A DNA stretch of 64,000 nucleotides. Origin: Seminavis robusta (taxonomy: Eukaryota; Bacillariophyta; Bacillariophyceae; Naviculales; Naviculaceae). Under the pieces are notes generated by a model. That model saw nothing but the letters and a program-made list of their open reading frames with translations. It had not been told where the DNA came from and did no database searches. Shown here one piece after another: positions 20,756-28,774 of the stretch. Position 1 is the stretch's first letter. Every line of letters starts with the position of its first letter. A program made the position numbers and the translations under genes. Where the stretch lies: the NCBI GenBank assembly GCA_903772945.1, contig CAICTM010000369.1, positions 1-64,000 of the forward strand. The letters are read 5' to 3'.

Positions 20756-23146
20756 ATGTCCGACGACGAAGAAGCTCCCGTCTTCTACGCCGACGCCCGA
20801 GATGATCTGAACGCCTCTGCTGCAAACAAGGAACGATTGGCCTTGAATCACTTCTCCTATTTCCTCAAAGGATACTGCACCCAAATTGGAATTGACACTG
20901 TCGAACCTGATGACATTCCCTATCGAGGTATTCCCCGCAAGTCAAGCAACAAGTTACTCTTTGAATTTTGGGATTTGATGATTGGTGCATTCGTTACTTA
21001 CATGGGGAATCATGCAAGGTATGAGTGCAACCCAGAGAAGCCTCGTCTTAAACGCGGCACGGCGGCCCAGTACTGCTCCTCTGTCAGAGGCTACTTCAAT
21101 AACAAGTTCCGACGGGAGCAGCCCATTCCCGTACTCCACGACGACAAACAGTGGAAGAAGTTGATGACCAAGCTCCGTGGGAAGTATCGTGAGGCTAATC
21201 GAGCATCTGGCAAACCCGCTGTCGAAGGCAACGAGTCAAGCACCCGTGAGGACCGCGAATGGTTGGCAACAGGTTGCATTTGGGACGGCACAATGGAAAC
21301 CGCGGAATTCTGGCACCTGCTCAACACTACGTATCACTGCTCGGGAAGAGGATCAGAAGTTTCGTTGTGTAAGCCCGAGGATGTAAGACCTGCGGAAGCG
21401 GATGAAGGCATCCACCAGTACCACATCCTCCAAGTCGAAGTCCAAAGACAGAAAGATGGCCCCCTCCAGAACATCGCAATATATCCACACCGTGATGGCA
21501 TTCTCGAAGACTATTATTTCAGCCTCATCTACCTACTTGTAATGACCGGATGCAACAACCAGTTCGTTTTACCAACCTTCGCTGCCGCCGCATTGAAGAC
21601 CAAGTCAGGGAAATCCAACAGTCAGGTCTCCTCCCTCTGGTCCGGTCTGTTCGCTGACATCCGAAACAAATTCGAATCCCTCAACACTCAAGTCAACGGT
21701 AACCTGTCCTCCCATTGCAATAGAGGAGGATCCAATCAAGTGGTTGTGGAAACTCCTGGCCTGTCACTGGCGGCGGTATTCCGCACCGGTTGGGCGAACC
21801 GTGGCCGTGACACCCTCTGGTAAGTCACCCGTGTTGCGTTGGAATCCATTCTCGAGTTTTTCAATCTGACCCAATCCAGGGAGTATATCTCCGATTCCTT
21901 CGTGTTATCTAAACAGGCTGGGAAGGCCCTGTCGAAATGGACACACCGGATTGGAGACGTTATCTACGGCGGCCAGCCCCCAACCTACGCTGACATCGGC
22001 GGCTACCACGGCCCCCCTCCCTCCCCACAGGAAGACCTGCCAGCAGGTGCACTCGTTGACGGAAGCCGTGAGAAACTCCAACAGTTCACCACTGTCCTCT
22101 TTGAAGATGACACAGACAGACTCTGGCATCCTCGCGTCCGGGAACTGCTTGTGACGACTCTGTTGTTGCGTTACGACCAGTTCTTAGCTGTGTTAAGAAG
22201 GCATCCAGACGCATACATCACAGACGCATTTAGGTTTTACAATCCAGAAGACCCCCAATTCGATATTGACCGGTCCCGTGATTACACGACTATCCGGAAC
22301 CACCTCTTTGTATGTCGAGTCGAACGGGCCTTGGAAAAAGCAGGGGTGGACAAATTCACATTCGATGACTGGTGCAAATGTGCGCGCAGTGCTTTCGTCG
22401 AACGCAACCTCATTGCAATCCCAGACCTCTCCTTATACGGCGCAAACAACAAGAGGATCATGTTAGATCCGCGATGCTTCATTGACCATATGAACAGTAT
22501 CGCCGCCGTGGCCCAGTCGAACCACCAGGTTGCTCAACAGCTGCGCCGTCAACTGACCGACATGCAGGAGACAATGACCCACAGCTTGAGCGAGAACTCC
22601 CATCTCCGTATGAATCAGCGGACCATGCTGTCTTCCATCCAGAGGATTGAGAATCACCTCCTAGGCAAACGTCCTGAAACTGTGTCGCCTTCCCCGCTTC
22701 CAAAGGTAGACCCGTTCACTGTCAACAGCAAAGGCATCCAAACTCGCCCTATGACTGATGTATTTGTCCGTTTTTTCGACGAGGACTTTCGGGCCGGCTT
22801 CGAATTAGACAAGAGGAGTGAAGAATGGAAAGATGATATGGAAGAAAAAGACAGGAAAGTGTACAAGAACTTGTTCGCCAAGGTCAAGCGTGCGGTCAGA
22901 TTCTTCCTCTTCCATGTAGACAAATTCCCGTTAGTCCCTGACGACCCGTCGAAATACAAAGAAGTCCTTCGAAGAACAGCCGCCGACGCAGAAGAGCGCA
23001 TCCGCCATACACTTGAATTCGGAGACAAGAAGATCAGTGCTTATACCCTTGTCAACCACCCCAACATCAAAGACCTAGAGAACAACATGAATCTTCCGGT
23101 AAACACCCCCGAGGACTGGCAGAAGTTTTTCAAAACTAAAAGCTAG
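20756..23146 (+). CDS. Tyrosine recombinase of element A (Crypton/Cre-like), 2 exons
   Basis: Exons 20756-21819 and 21880-23146, joined across a 60-nt GT-AG intron, give 776 residues. The ATG at 20756 has a strong context (CACCATGTC). Tyrosine-recombinase residues are visible: Arg198 (GRGSEVSL), His320-x-x-Arg323, Trp346 and Tyr357, the likely nucleophile, with His-to-Tyr spacing close to that of Cre. The intron falls two codons before Tyr357, and unspliced RNA stops at once. The central region is helical and Gln-rich. The C-terminal module (about 668-760) recurs in element B's recombinase and in the small gene at 23577. Likely role: excision and integration of the element by site-specific recombination. 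Followed by a convergent zinc-ribbon gene and the origin hairpin. Confidence 0.8.
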
Positions 23147-23157
23147 ACAATTCGTAC

Positions 23158-23424
23158 TTAATTTTTAACAAGGTTATCTTCCTCATCTTCTTCTTTCTCA
23201 TCGGCCAAATCGATAGGATTACTCTGCGTCCCATCCTCTTCTTCGTCGCCTCCTCCTGCTTCATCCCCTTCTCGGCATGAATAGCAATAGTCGCGACCCT
23301 CATCCCACCAAGTAGCACAACTAGGACACCAATCCTGCCCGCATCCCGTGCAATGATTATTGTCTAACAAATACTCTTCGCCACAATTCACACACGTGTA
23401 TAGGTTCTTGCGAAGGAAAACCAT
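23158..23424 (-). CDS. Small zinc-ribbon protein of element A
   Basis: 88 residues from the ATG at 23424. Four CxxC pairs (CVNC, CTGC, CPSC, CYSC) in about 50 residues indicate two structural zinc sites, RING- or zinc-ribbon-like. The rest is an acidic tail (DEEED ... DEKEEDEEDN). It converges on the recombinase gene with 11 bp between stop codons and lies head-to-head with the gene at 23577. Could bind DNA or protein; specific role unknown. Confidence 0.6.
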   Translation of the reverse strand: MVFLRKNLYTCVNCGEEYLLDNNHCTGCGQDWCPSCATWWDEGRDYCYSCREGDEAGGGDEEEDGTQSNPIDLADEKEEDEEDNLVKN

Positions 23425-23576
23425 AATAATCGATTTAATGAGCACCCATAATCGAACTCCTGTTGTTGATGCCGATCGAATTGATCGGCGACCGATTGAG
23501 ACTACGGGAGTTTGTTGTCGATGCTGAGTTTGTTGTCGATGCCGATCGATCTCTTCTTGTTTCTGAAGCCCTTCTG

Positions 23577-23939
23577 ATGACAGAAAAAGACGGTACATTA
23601 CAGGACTTGTTCGTCGCGTTCTTCTATCGTCGCTGTATGGAAGGGTACATGTTTGAGTTGCAAAGTCCGGAGTACCAATCGAAGCTAAAGAGTGAGCAGA
23701 GTCAGGTGAAGAATCAATACAAGCGTTTGAAAAAAGCCATCAAAGTAATGCTGTTCTTCTGTGAAGCTTATCCCGACCCAGCCCCTGATGATGTAGAAGG
23801 ATTCAATACTTGGCATAAGAAACTTGCCGCAACTGCGGAGCAAGCCCACCATGAACTTGTAGCGGCTCTAACCGAATCAAACTGCAACCCACCGTCGAAC
23901 GACATAGTTTATTCAAACTTCCTTACTCGTACTACGTAG
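23577..23939 (+). CDS. Stand-alone copy of the recombinase C-terminal module
   Basis: 120 residues from the ATG at 23577; an earlier in-frame ATG at 23469 is possible. The whole protein aligns with the C-terminal module of the element A recombinase: LFVAFFYRRCMEGY against VFVRFFDEDFRAGF, then YKRLKKAIKVMLFFCEAYPD against YKNLFAKVKRAVRFFLFHVDKFP (shown in part). Element B's recombinase ends with the same module. The protein may partner with the recombinase, for example as an oligomerisation or DNA-end factor or an inhibitor (inference). Confidence 0.6.
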   Translation: MTEKDGTLQDLFVAFFYRRCMEGYMFELQSPEYQSKLKSEQSQVKNQYKRLKKAIKVMLFFCEAYPDPAPDDVEGFNTWHKKLAATAEQAHHELVAALTESNCNPPSNDIVYSNFLTRTT

Positions 23940-24010
23940 TACTCCATAGATCATAATTGTACGTCTTGTTGGTGTTGGCTTTAACGATCACCCGACCCTT
24001 AAGTCACTTC

Positions 24011-24185
24011 GGCCCACCTCATGTGGGCGGACCCAAAGATTTCTCCTTATGTTACAGTTTTCGTGTGGGCCGTGGGCCGCGATATTTTTAGTCTGTTAGA
24101 CCTGGTACAAAACCCTACGCATGCACGCCGGCCGATGCGGCCCACACCTTGTGGGCCGCGGGTCGCTAGCTAGCATGTGGGCCGC
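24011..24185. promoter_or_regulatory. Iteron array GTGGGCCGC beside origin A
   Basis: GTGGGCCGC occurs at 24072, 24151 and 24177, with its inverse GCGGCCCAC at 24137. Shorter GTGGGC(C) copies are at 24023 and 24065, and GGCCCAC is at 24011. The 24137/24151 pair forms a 9-bp inverted repeat with a 5-nt spacer. Repeats of this kind next to a stem-loop are the usual Rep-binding sites of CRESS replicons. Confidence 0.7.
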
Positions 24186-24190
24186 TGGAG

Positions 24191-24236
24191 GCTTCCCGGA
24201 AACTCACTACTTTATATTACGAGTTTCCGGGTAAGC
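24191..24236. other. Candidate rolling-circle origin hairpin of element A
   Basis: A perfect 11-bp stem (CCCGGAAACTC, 24195-24205, with its complement, 24221-24231) encloses a 15-nt loop ending TTATATTAC directly against the right arm. The outer GCTT/AAGC pairs extend the stem past a one-base bulge. The loop word matches the geminivirus-type nonanucleotide TAATATTAC at 8 of 9 positions. It lies between the recombinase and Rep genes, beside the iterons. Confidence 0.75.
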
Positions 24237-24320
24237 CCCCCCGGCGACTGAGGGGATTCCGGGTTCCCCGACCTTTCCCTGTGCCCCGTCCTGATTCTTC
24301 AGCCCTCGCGGCGCCTGAGC

Positions 24321-24418
24321 GACCATTCAACCCATTCAACCATTCAGCCCATTCAACCCATTCAGCGCATTCAGCCCATTCAGCGCATTCGACCCATTCA
24401 GCCCATTCAGCCCATGCC
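24321..24418. repeat. CATTCA(R)CCC-type short tandem repeat
   Basis: About twelve copies of a CATTCARCCC-like unit in register, between origin A and the 3' end of the Rep gene. Confidence 0.75.
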
Positions 24419-24545
24419 CGTATGCCCGCCATTCCATCCAACAAGCGTAACTTCCATTCAATTCCAGCGCGTATACATTCGCAACCCCCCCCCTAACACC
24501 TCCTCCAACCCGTTCAAACAACTATTCAGCAAATCAACTTATGTT

Positions 24546-26348
24546 TTACTGTGAACTAACTAGAGCAGGCTGCCCCTCAACAACCTCGTCAATCTCTTCC
24601 TCGTTTCCTTCATCCTTAACCCTCCTTAGCGCGAGATCAGCTTCTTCCTCCACCTTTCGTAGTTTGATATTTTTCATGTGGTCGTTCCGCAGTTTCTTCC
24701 TGTCCAGATGAACCCGCTTCTTCTTCGCCTCCATTCCCATCGCAAATCCTAAGTTGTTATGTTCGTCCCTCTGCTCCTGTGTCAAATTCCAATCGCATTC
24801 CTTACACGGATCCGTAAACATGGTCGCAATACGATGATATTCCTCACGGTTATCCCTCACCCAGCGAGAAAACGCTTCGAAAGTCATCTGATTCTTAACC
24901 CAAGTTTTGGTGTGTGCGTGCCAACCATCAGAGTTAATCTTACTCGCTTGTGGGTTTACAGCAGCAACCTTCAATTTTTTCTTAAAGGATTCCATGTATA
25001 TTGCACCAGGCTTCTTAGGCTTGCCATCACAAGGTGCCGCCGCGCAATAATCTTCGAAATGAAACCAGTCCGGGTTCGATTTCTCTTTGGCGACCACTTC
25101 GTTGTGAATATCCACCCATTCCCTCGTGGTCAGTAATTTAAAAGGAGCTTTCTCAGGGCCCTCTAGTCGAACGCAAATGGTCCGATCTAAAGACAACCGC
25201 CCAGGAAAAGGCGGATCATTCGATAGCAGTACAACAAACGAGGCATCCGATTGAATTGCATCACACTCATATTTGGTAGCCGGGACACGCCCATTCAGAA
25301 TATTCTCCACTAGTTTCGAAATCGATTTTGCATTGTTTTCGGACCTGCTAGCGTCAATGATAATAATCTCAGAGTCTTCCAGCTCAGCCCTAGCCGAATC
25401 AACCATGTCTCCATATTGTCCCGCAGCGTCAATGAGACACAGCTTGGAACCAAAATACGTTTTCAATATCGCAGCAAACCAACTTTTTCCCGCATTACCA
25501 TGCAAGTCATACAGATGTAAATACGTTCGATGATCACCCTCCATAGCAAACAAGTAAGCAGTAACAAACGATTGCCAGACGTAAAGAAAATCAGAGTACG
25601 TGCATCGATACTCCTTCGTCATCTTCAATAAATGTCGAATCTGACTTGATTTTCCAATCAACCTAGGATCAAGTTGCACCAACTTCCTCTCATCTCGAAT
25701 CCCATCCACTCTAACAAGATGGTTAAGTCGATCTTGCCAAGTATGTTTCTCCGCATTCACGCTACCTTTCTCAGCAAGTAAAGGATCGCCCAACACCTGA
25801 ACAGGTAAGCTTCCCTGATCCATTTTGTTGAGATAATTCCACGCCCGAATCCAGTTACGTGCTACAAGATGCTTCCCGTCGACAAACCCCCACCGTTTCT
25901 TCAAGAATTGAAACATTGCATTCTGTGTCCTACGATGGTCGCGATCGAACTTATAGATAACATGGAAGTGACACCTATGATTCTCCTTTCCCCATTCGAC
26001 GACCCATGATAGATGACTCAAGCCCTTCATGGTCTGACCTTTGGTATAACGAAGCGCCCATTCATCCTTCAATCTAGACTGAGTTTTAGCAATAAATTCT
26101 TCATCGGTATCCCCACTATCGTCCTGTTTATTAATAGTATGAAAAAAGGCTTGAAATTTAGGATTCTTTTGTTTCTTTTTCGAGTCAGCAGGCACCTCGG
26201 CAATTGCATCTAATTCAGCGTCAGAATCTCCCTTCTCGTCTAGTGTTTCCGTGGCAACAGTTGTCACATCATCGTCAAGTCCAACCTCCGTCGTCAAACC
26301 CGTTGCCACCGTCTCATCATCGTCAATGTTCAATTCTGTTACCGACAT
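24546..26348 (-). CDS. CRESS-type replication initiator (Rep: HUH endonuclease plus SF3 helicase) of element A
   Basis: 600 residues in one open frame starting at the ATG at 26348. After an acidic leader (1-60) come HUH motif II (HFH, 127-129) and motif III Tyr172-LN-Lys175 (YxxK). The superfamily 3 helicase follows: Walker A GNAGKSW (284-290), Walker B IIIID (328-332) and motif C with SND (376-378). The C-terminal part is basic. Family knowledge: such proteins nick the TATTAC loop of an origin hairpin, stay bound through the Tyr and drive rolling-circle replication. Their closest diatom-associated relatives are probably Reps of ssDNA viruses such as Bacilladnaviridae; this copy sits in a transposon-like unit without a recognised capsid gene. 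It looks whole. Confidence 0.82.
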   Translation of the reverse strand: MSVTELNIDDDETVATGLTTEVGLDDDVTTVATETLDEKGDSDAELDAIAEVPADSKKKQKNPKFQAFFHTINKQDDSGDTDEEFIAKTQSRLKDEWALRYTKGQTMKGLSHLSWVVEWGKENHRCHFHVIYKFDRDHRRTQNAMFQFLKKRWGFVDGKHLVARNWIRAWNYLNKMDQGSLPVQVLGDPLLAEKGSVNAEKHTWQDRLNHLVRVDGIRDERKLVQLDPRLIGKSSQIRHLLKMTKEYRCTYSDFLYVWQSFVTAYLFAMEGDHRTYLHLYDLHGNAGKSWFAAILKTYFGSKLCLIDAAGQYGDMVDSARAELEDSEIIIIDASRSENNAKSISKLVENILNGRVPATKYECDAIQSDASFVVLLSNDPPFPGRLSLDRTICVRLEGPEKAPFKLLTTREWVDIHNEVVAKEKSNPDWFHFEDYCAAAPCDGKPKKPGAIYMESFKKKLKVAAVNPQASKINSDGWHAHTKTWVKNQMTFEAFSRWVRDNREEYHRIATMFTDPCKECDWNLTQEQRDEHNNLGFAMGMEAKKKRVHLDRKKLRNDHMKNIKLRKVEEEADLALRRVKDEGNEEEIDEVVEGQPALVSSQ

Positions 26349-26547
26349 CCCTTTTGTTTCTTAAAAAATGACTACATCATGACACCTCCCACCAGCCCGC
26401 TCTGTTGGAAGAATTCAGCCCGCTCTGTTGGAAGAATTCTTATCAAGTCCGCACGGCTCAGGTCGGCGCTTAACGCCCGGCGCGCAACTCAAGCACATCA
26501 TCCCTTCTTAATTGTCCCATATAATCTGAAGTGAACGAGACGCAAAC

Positions 26548-26967
26548 ATGCGACTACATTCAACAAACATCGACAATGACAAACCAACGCTTCATTTCCT
26601 ACTAAAATACAAGACAGGCGAAAATACCACTAACCAATGCCGTTTAATCCAGTCCGATTATCTCCGAGGATTGATAATGCATGAAGGAAAAAAGCAATAC
26701 ATTTACAGCCTGATTGAACTGAAATCCCCTACTTCCAAAAAAATCCTGAGCGAACTGTATTCACCTGACGAAATATTTCCGATTACAAACCCAACCAACG
26801 CATACGCAAAGCTCGTCTCATCCAGCGTCAATACACAAGGTGAAAGTCTCCTAAGAGGCTCCTTTTCAGTAACGGGTTTAACACAACTCTTCTATTATTT
26901 CTCGACCCATATGAAGAACAACCCAACCACCACCAAGATTCAACTCCGCAAAACACCAGTGTCTTAA
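26548..26967 (+). CDS. Element A accessory protein, unknown
   Basis: 139 residues, divergent from Rep with a 199-bp gap that must hold both promoters. No family recognised and no Cys-rich, membrane or signal features. The mixed strand-helix character (KYKTGE; QYIYSLIELKSP; SFSVTGLTQLFYYF) suggests a small folded, perhaps nucleic-acid-binding, protein. Confidence 0.5.
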   Translation: MRLHSTNIDNDKPTLHFLLKYKTGENTTNQCRLIQSDYLRGLIMHEGKKQYIYSLIELKSPTSKKILSELYSPDEIFPITNPTNAYAKLVSSSVNTQGESLLRGSFSVTGLTQLFYYFSTHMKNNPTTTKIQLRKTPVS

Positions 26968-26969
26968 TG

Positions 26970-27461
26970 TCAAGGACTGTCGTCTTTTATTTCTCCTTGT
27001 CTTTCTTTATCCTCGAGATCTTTTTTATCTATAGAATCAAGTAATATCTTGATAACAAATTTAGGGTCGCCAGCAAAGGACTTAAGCTTCTTAATTGAAT
27101 TACTCCCAATGTGTGGCAATCGACCAGTGACCTCCAAATCCCTGTCAATATGGACAAGTCGACACAAGCTCACCATATCTCCAAAATAAGAAGGTTTACA
27201 CGTGGAATATCTTCCCAGAAGGCTTTTAGCATACTCTTGTTTACAAGGCGAGTTAAGGTTCATATACCCCCTCAACATCAAACACTTCCCAGTCCGATTC
27301 TCATCCTTGGCAATACAAGAAAACTGAGCCTTGTTCTCGAATAACCGCTTAAGATATGCAAGAGCATCATTACGCTTTTCTTCAGCCCAGTCTCTCCCAC
27401 GAGCCCCGTCGTCCTTAAAATTAAAGTAAAGGTTGAAAACGTACTGTTTCGTTGTTCCCAT
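26970..27461 (-). CDS. Diverged Rep-endonuclease-like protein of element A
   Basis: 163 residues from the ATG at 27461. Its order of segments recalls the N-terminal endonuclease domain of CRESS Reps: an opening strand (YVFNLYFNF) in the place of motif I, KCLMLRGYMNL in the place of the HLQGY segment, and a late segment (HIDRDLEVTG) like the end of motif III. It has no helicase part. It converges on the gene at 26548 with 2 bp between stop codons. It may be an old, diverged paralogue retained as a DNA-binding or regulatory protein, in the manner of truncated Rep regulators (inference). Confidence 0.4.
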   Translation of the reverse strand: MGTTKQYVFNLYFNFKDDGARGRDWAEEKRNDALAYLKRLFENKAQFSCIAKDENRTGKCLMLRGYMNLNSPCKQEYAKSLLGRYSTCKPSYFGDMVSLCRLVHIDRDLEVTGRLPHIGSNSIKKLKSFAGDPKFVIKILLDSIDKKDLEDKERQGEIKDDSP

Positions 27462-27550
27462 ATTTTTTTTCAGTGTAATTTTAACCTGAAATGCAAATTT
27501 CAATTTTATGAGTAGTAAAGTAAATCCTTCCGGTTTTTTTCATCTCGACA

Positions 27551-27886
27551 ATGACGGACAATTTATGCCTTCGCCGTGGTTACATGTGCAGTTGCCAACA
27601 GTGTACCCCTTGGATTAATAAATGGAACAAAGAATTGGAGGCCTTTGCAATTATCGACACCTTAATGGAGAAAGGAGAGTCACTGTTCCACATTTATGAA
27701 AGGTTGTCAGCCGAACACCCAGAGATTCTGCAGGTGCACTACAAGTTCATCGAAGATAAATACATCGATTACAAAAAGTCTCTTGAACCTCCAAAGACTC
27801 GGATCCAATTAAAGTGTTCCAAACCGCCACCCCCACCTCCTCCTCCTCTGCCTAGTTCTCCAAGCCCTCCTTCGCCACTGCTGTGA
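27551..27886 (+). CDS. Element A small Cys/Pro-rich protein
   Basis: 111 residues. The N-terminus holds CLRRGYMCSCQQC, a possible small metal site; the middle is helical; the C-terminus is a polyproline tail (PPPPPPPP then Pro/Ser). Unknown family. It heads a run of three same-strand small genes. Confidence 0.45.
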   Translation: MTDNLCLRRGYMCSCQQCTPWINKWNKELEAFAIIDTLMEKGESLFHIYERLSAEHPEILQVHYKFIEDKYIDYKKSLEPPKTRIQLKCSKPPPPPPPPLPSSPSPPSPLL

Positions 27887-27894
27887 GTTTGGAG

Positions 27895-28125
27895 ATGACC
27901 CTGTGGGAAATTGAAACATTCATGACTCAGTCTGGGATGACAATAAAAGACATAAGACAAATAACAGAGCCAGACCTTGTGGGCAGTGACAACAGTTTTG
28001 GTTTAAACCCACAATTCCCACGCAAACCCATCACCGCCACAGACATCTTAACAATATATTTTGGAAAGAATTGGAAAGAATTAGTCCACCATGCCAGACC
28101 CAGACCAAGAGGAGCCGATTGCTGA
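27895..28125 (+). CDS. Element A small protein, unknown
   Basis: 76 residues from the ATG at 27895, 8 bp after the previous stop and overlapping the next frame by 35 bp. Predicted mainly helical (WEIETFMTQSGMTIKDIRQI), resembling a small helix-turn-helix or SAM-like unit. No firm assignment. Confidence 0.35.
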   Translation: MTLWEIETFMTQSGMTIKDIRQITEPDLVGSDNSFGLNPQFPRKPITATDILTIYFGKNWKELVHHARPRPRGADC

Positions 28126-28422
28126 TGGCGTGCCAATGACATTGGATCAAATGCGCGACTATTTACAACACATGTACGGTTTTCCGGTGGTGTTGCGTCA
28201 GAAAGGATCATGTGTCCGTGTTGTGACAAGAATCACACTCATGACCCAGGAACAGGTCATCACCCTGCCCAGTGCGCAGAAGAAGATCGCTGCAAAGGAA
28301 TCTTGATTGGCGATCGAAGTTTTATTCCCGCCTATGGTTACACCATACTAGAGTACCACGAAGAAGTCGGACCGATTAGTCATGTTTACTATAGAAAATA
28401 CAGTACTATACTACCTCTGTAG
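28091..28422 (+). CDS. Element A small Cys/His-rich protein in two overlapping frames
   Basis: Two frames overlap: 28091-28306 begins with a good ATG (CACCATGCC), and 28210-28422 carries a Cys/His cluster (CPCCDKNHTHDPGTGHHPAQC in essence) followed by ILIGDRSFIPAYGY. The cluster recalls a zinc-binding CxxC ... HxH ... GHH ... C pattern seen in uncharacterised protist proteins. I report the frames separately. It is the last coding sequence before the palindrome array. Confidence 0.4.
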
Positions 28423-28438
28423 CGTGCAAGTACAAATC

Positions 28439-28610
28439 CTACAGCCGTGTAGAAAGCCTACGTGCAATGTACATACACGTTGCACGTAGGATTCCTACAA
28501 GGCTGTAGAAAGCCTACGTGCACTCTACATACCTAGTGCACGTAGGATTTCTACAGCGGTGTAGAAATCCTACGTGCAACGTGTATGTAGCCCTCTACAC
28601 GCTTGCACGT
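28439..28610. repeat. Array of 56-bp palindrome-rich units at the right end of element A
   Basis: Three units with a 56-bp period (small CTACA..TGTAG palindromes at 28439, 28495 and 28551). Each holds a large interrupted palindrome: arms 28449-28467/28480-28498 (spacer 12 nt) and 28505-28524/28535-28554 (spacer 10 nt, one mismatch), plus a longer-spaced version at 28561-28615. The arms centre on CCTACGTGCA/TGCACGTAGG. The geometry (arms of about 11 or more bp around a 10-12-nt core) resembles tyrosine-recombinase crossover sites. Confidence 0.75.
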
Positions 28611-28774
28611 AGAGCGCGGTGCGCGCGAATCGAGTCGTGTCACACCTATTTTTAAGATAACACATATTTTCTTCCCACCCTTGTTTTAAGATACTTCGAA
28701 AGGGTACGAATCGTACATACATGTACAACCGTACCTACATGTACTTGTACATAATCCCCTCTGGAGTGCATTTG

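Noticed and set aside
20756-23146. Plain Crypton or DIRS-type retroelement.
   Set aside because: No reverse transcriptase lies nearby, and the repeated pairing with Rep and an origin in two loci is not explained by a plain Crypton.
24546-26348. Helitron Rep/helicase.
   Set aside because: The helicase is a short SF3 type (GNAGKSW, IIIID, SND) and the endonuclease has one YxxK motif; Helitrons carry a PIF1-like SF1 helicase and a two-tyrosine Rep.
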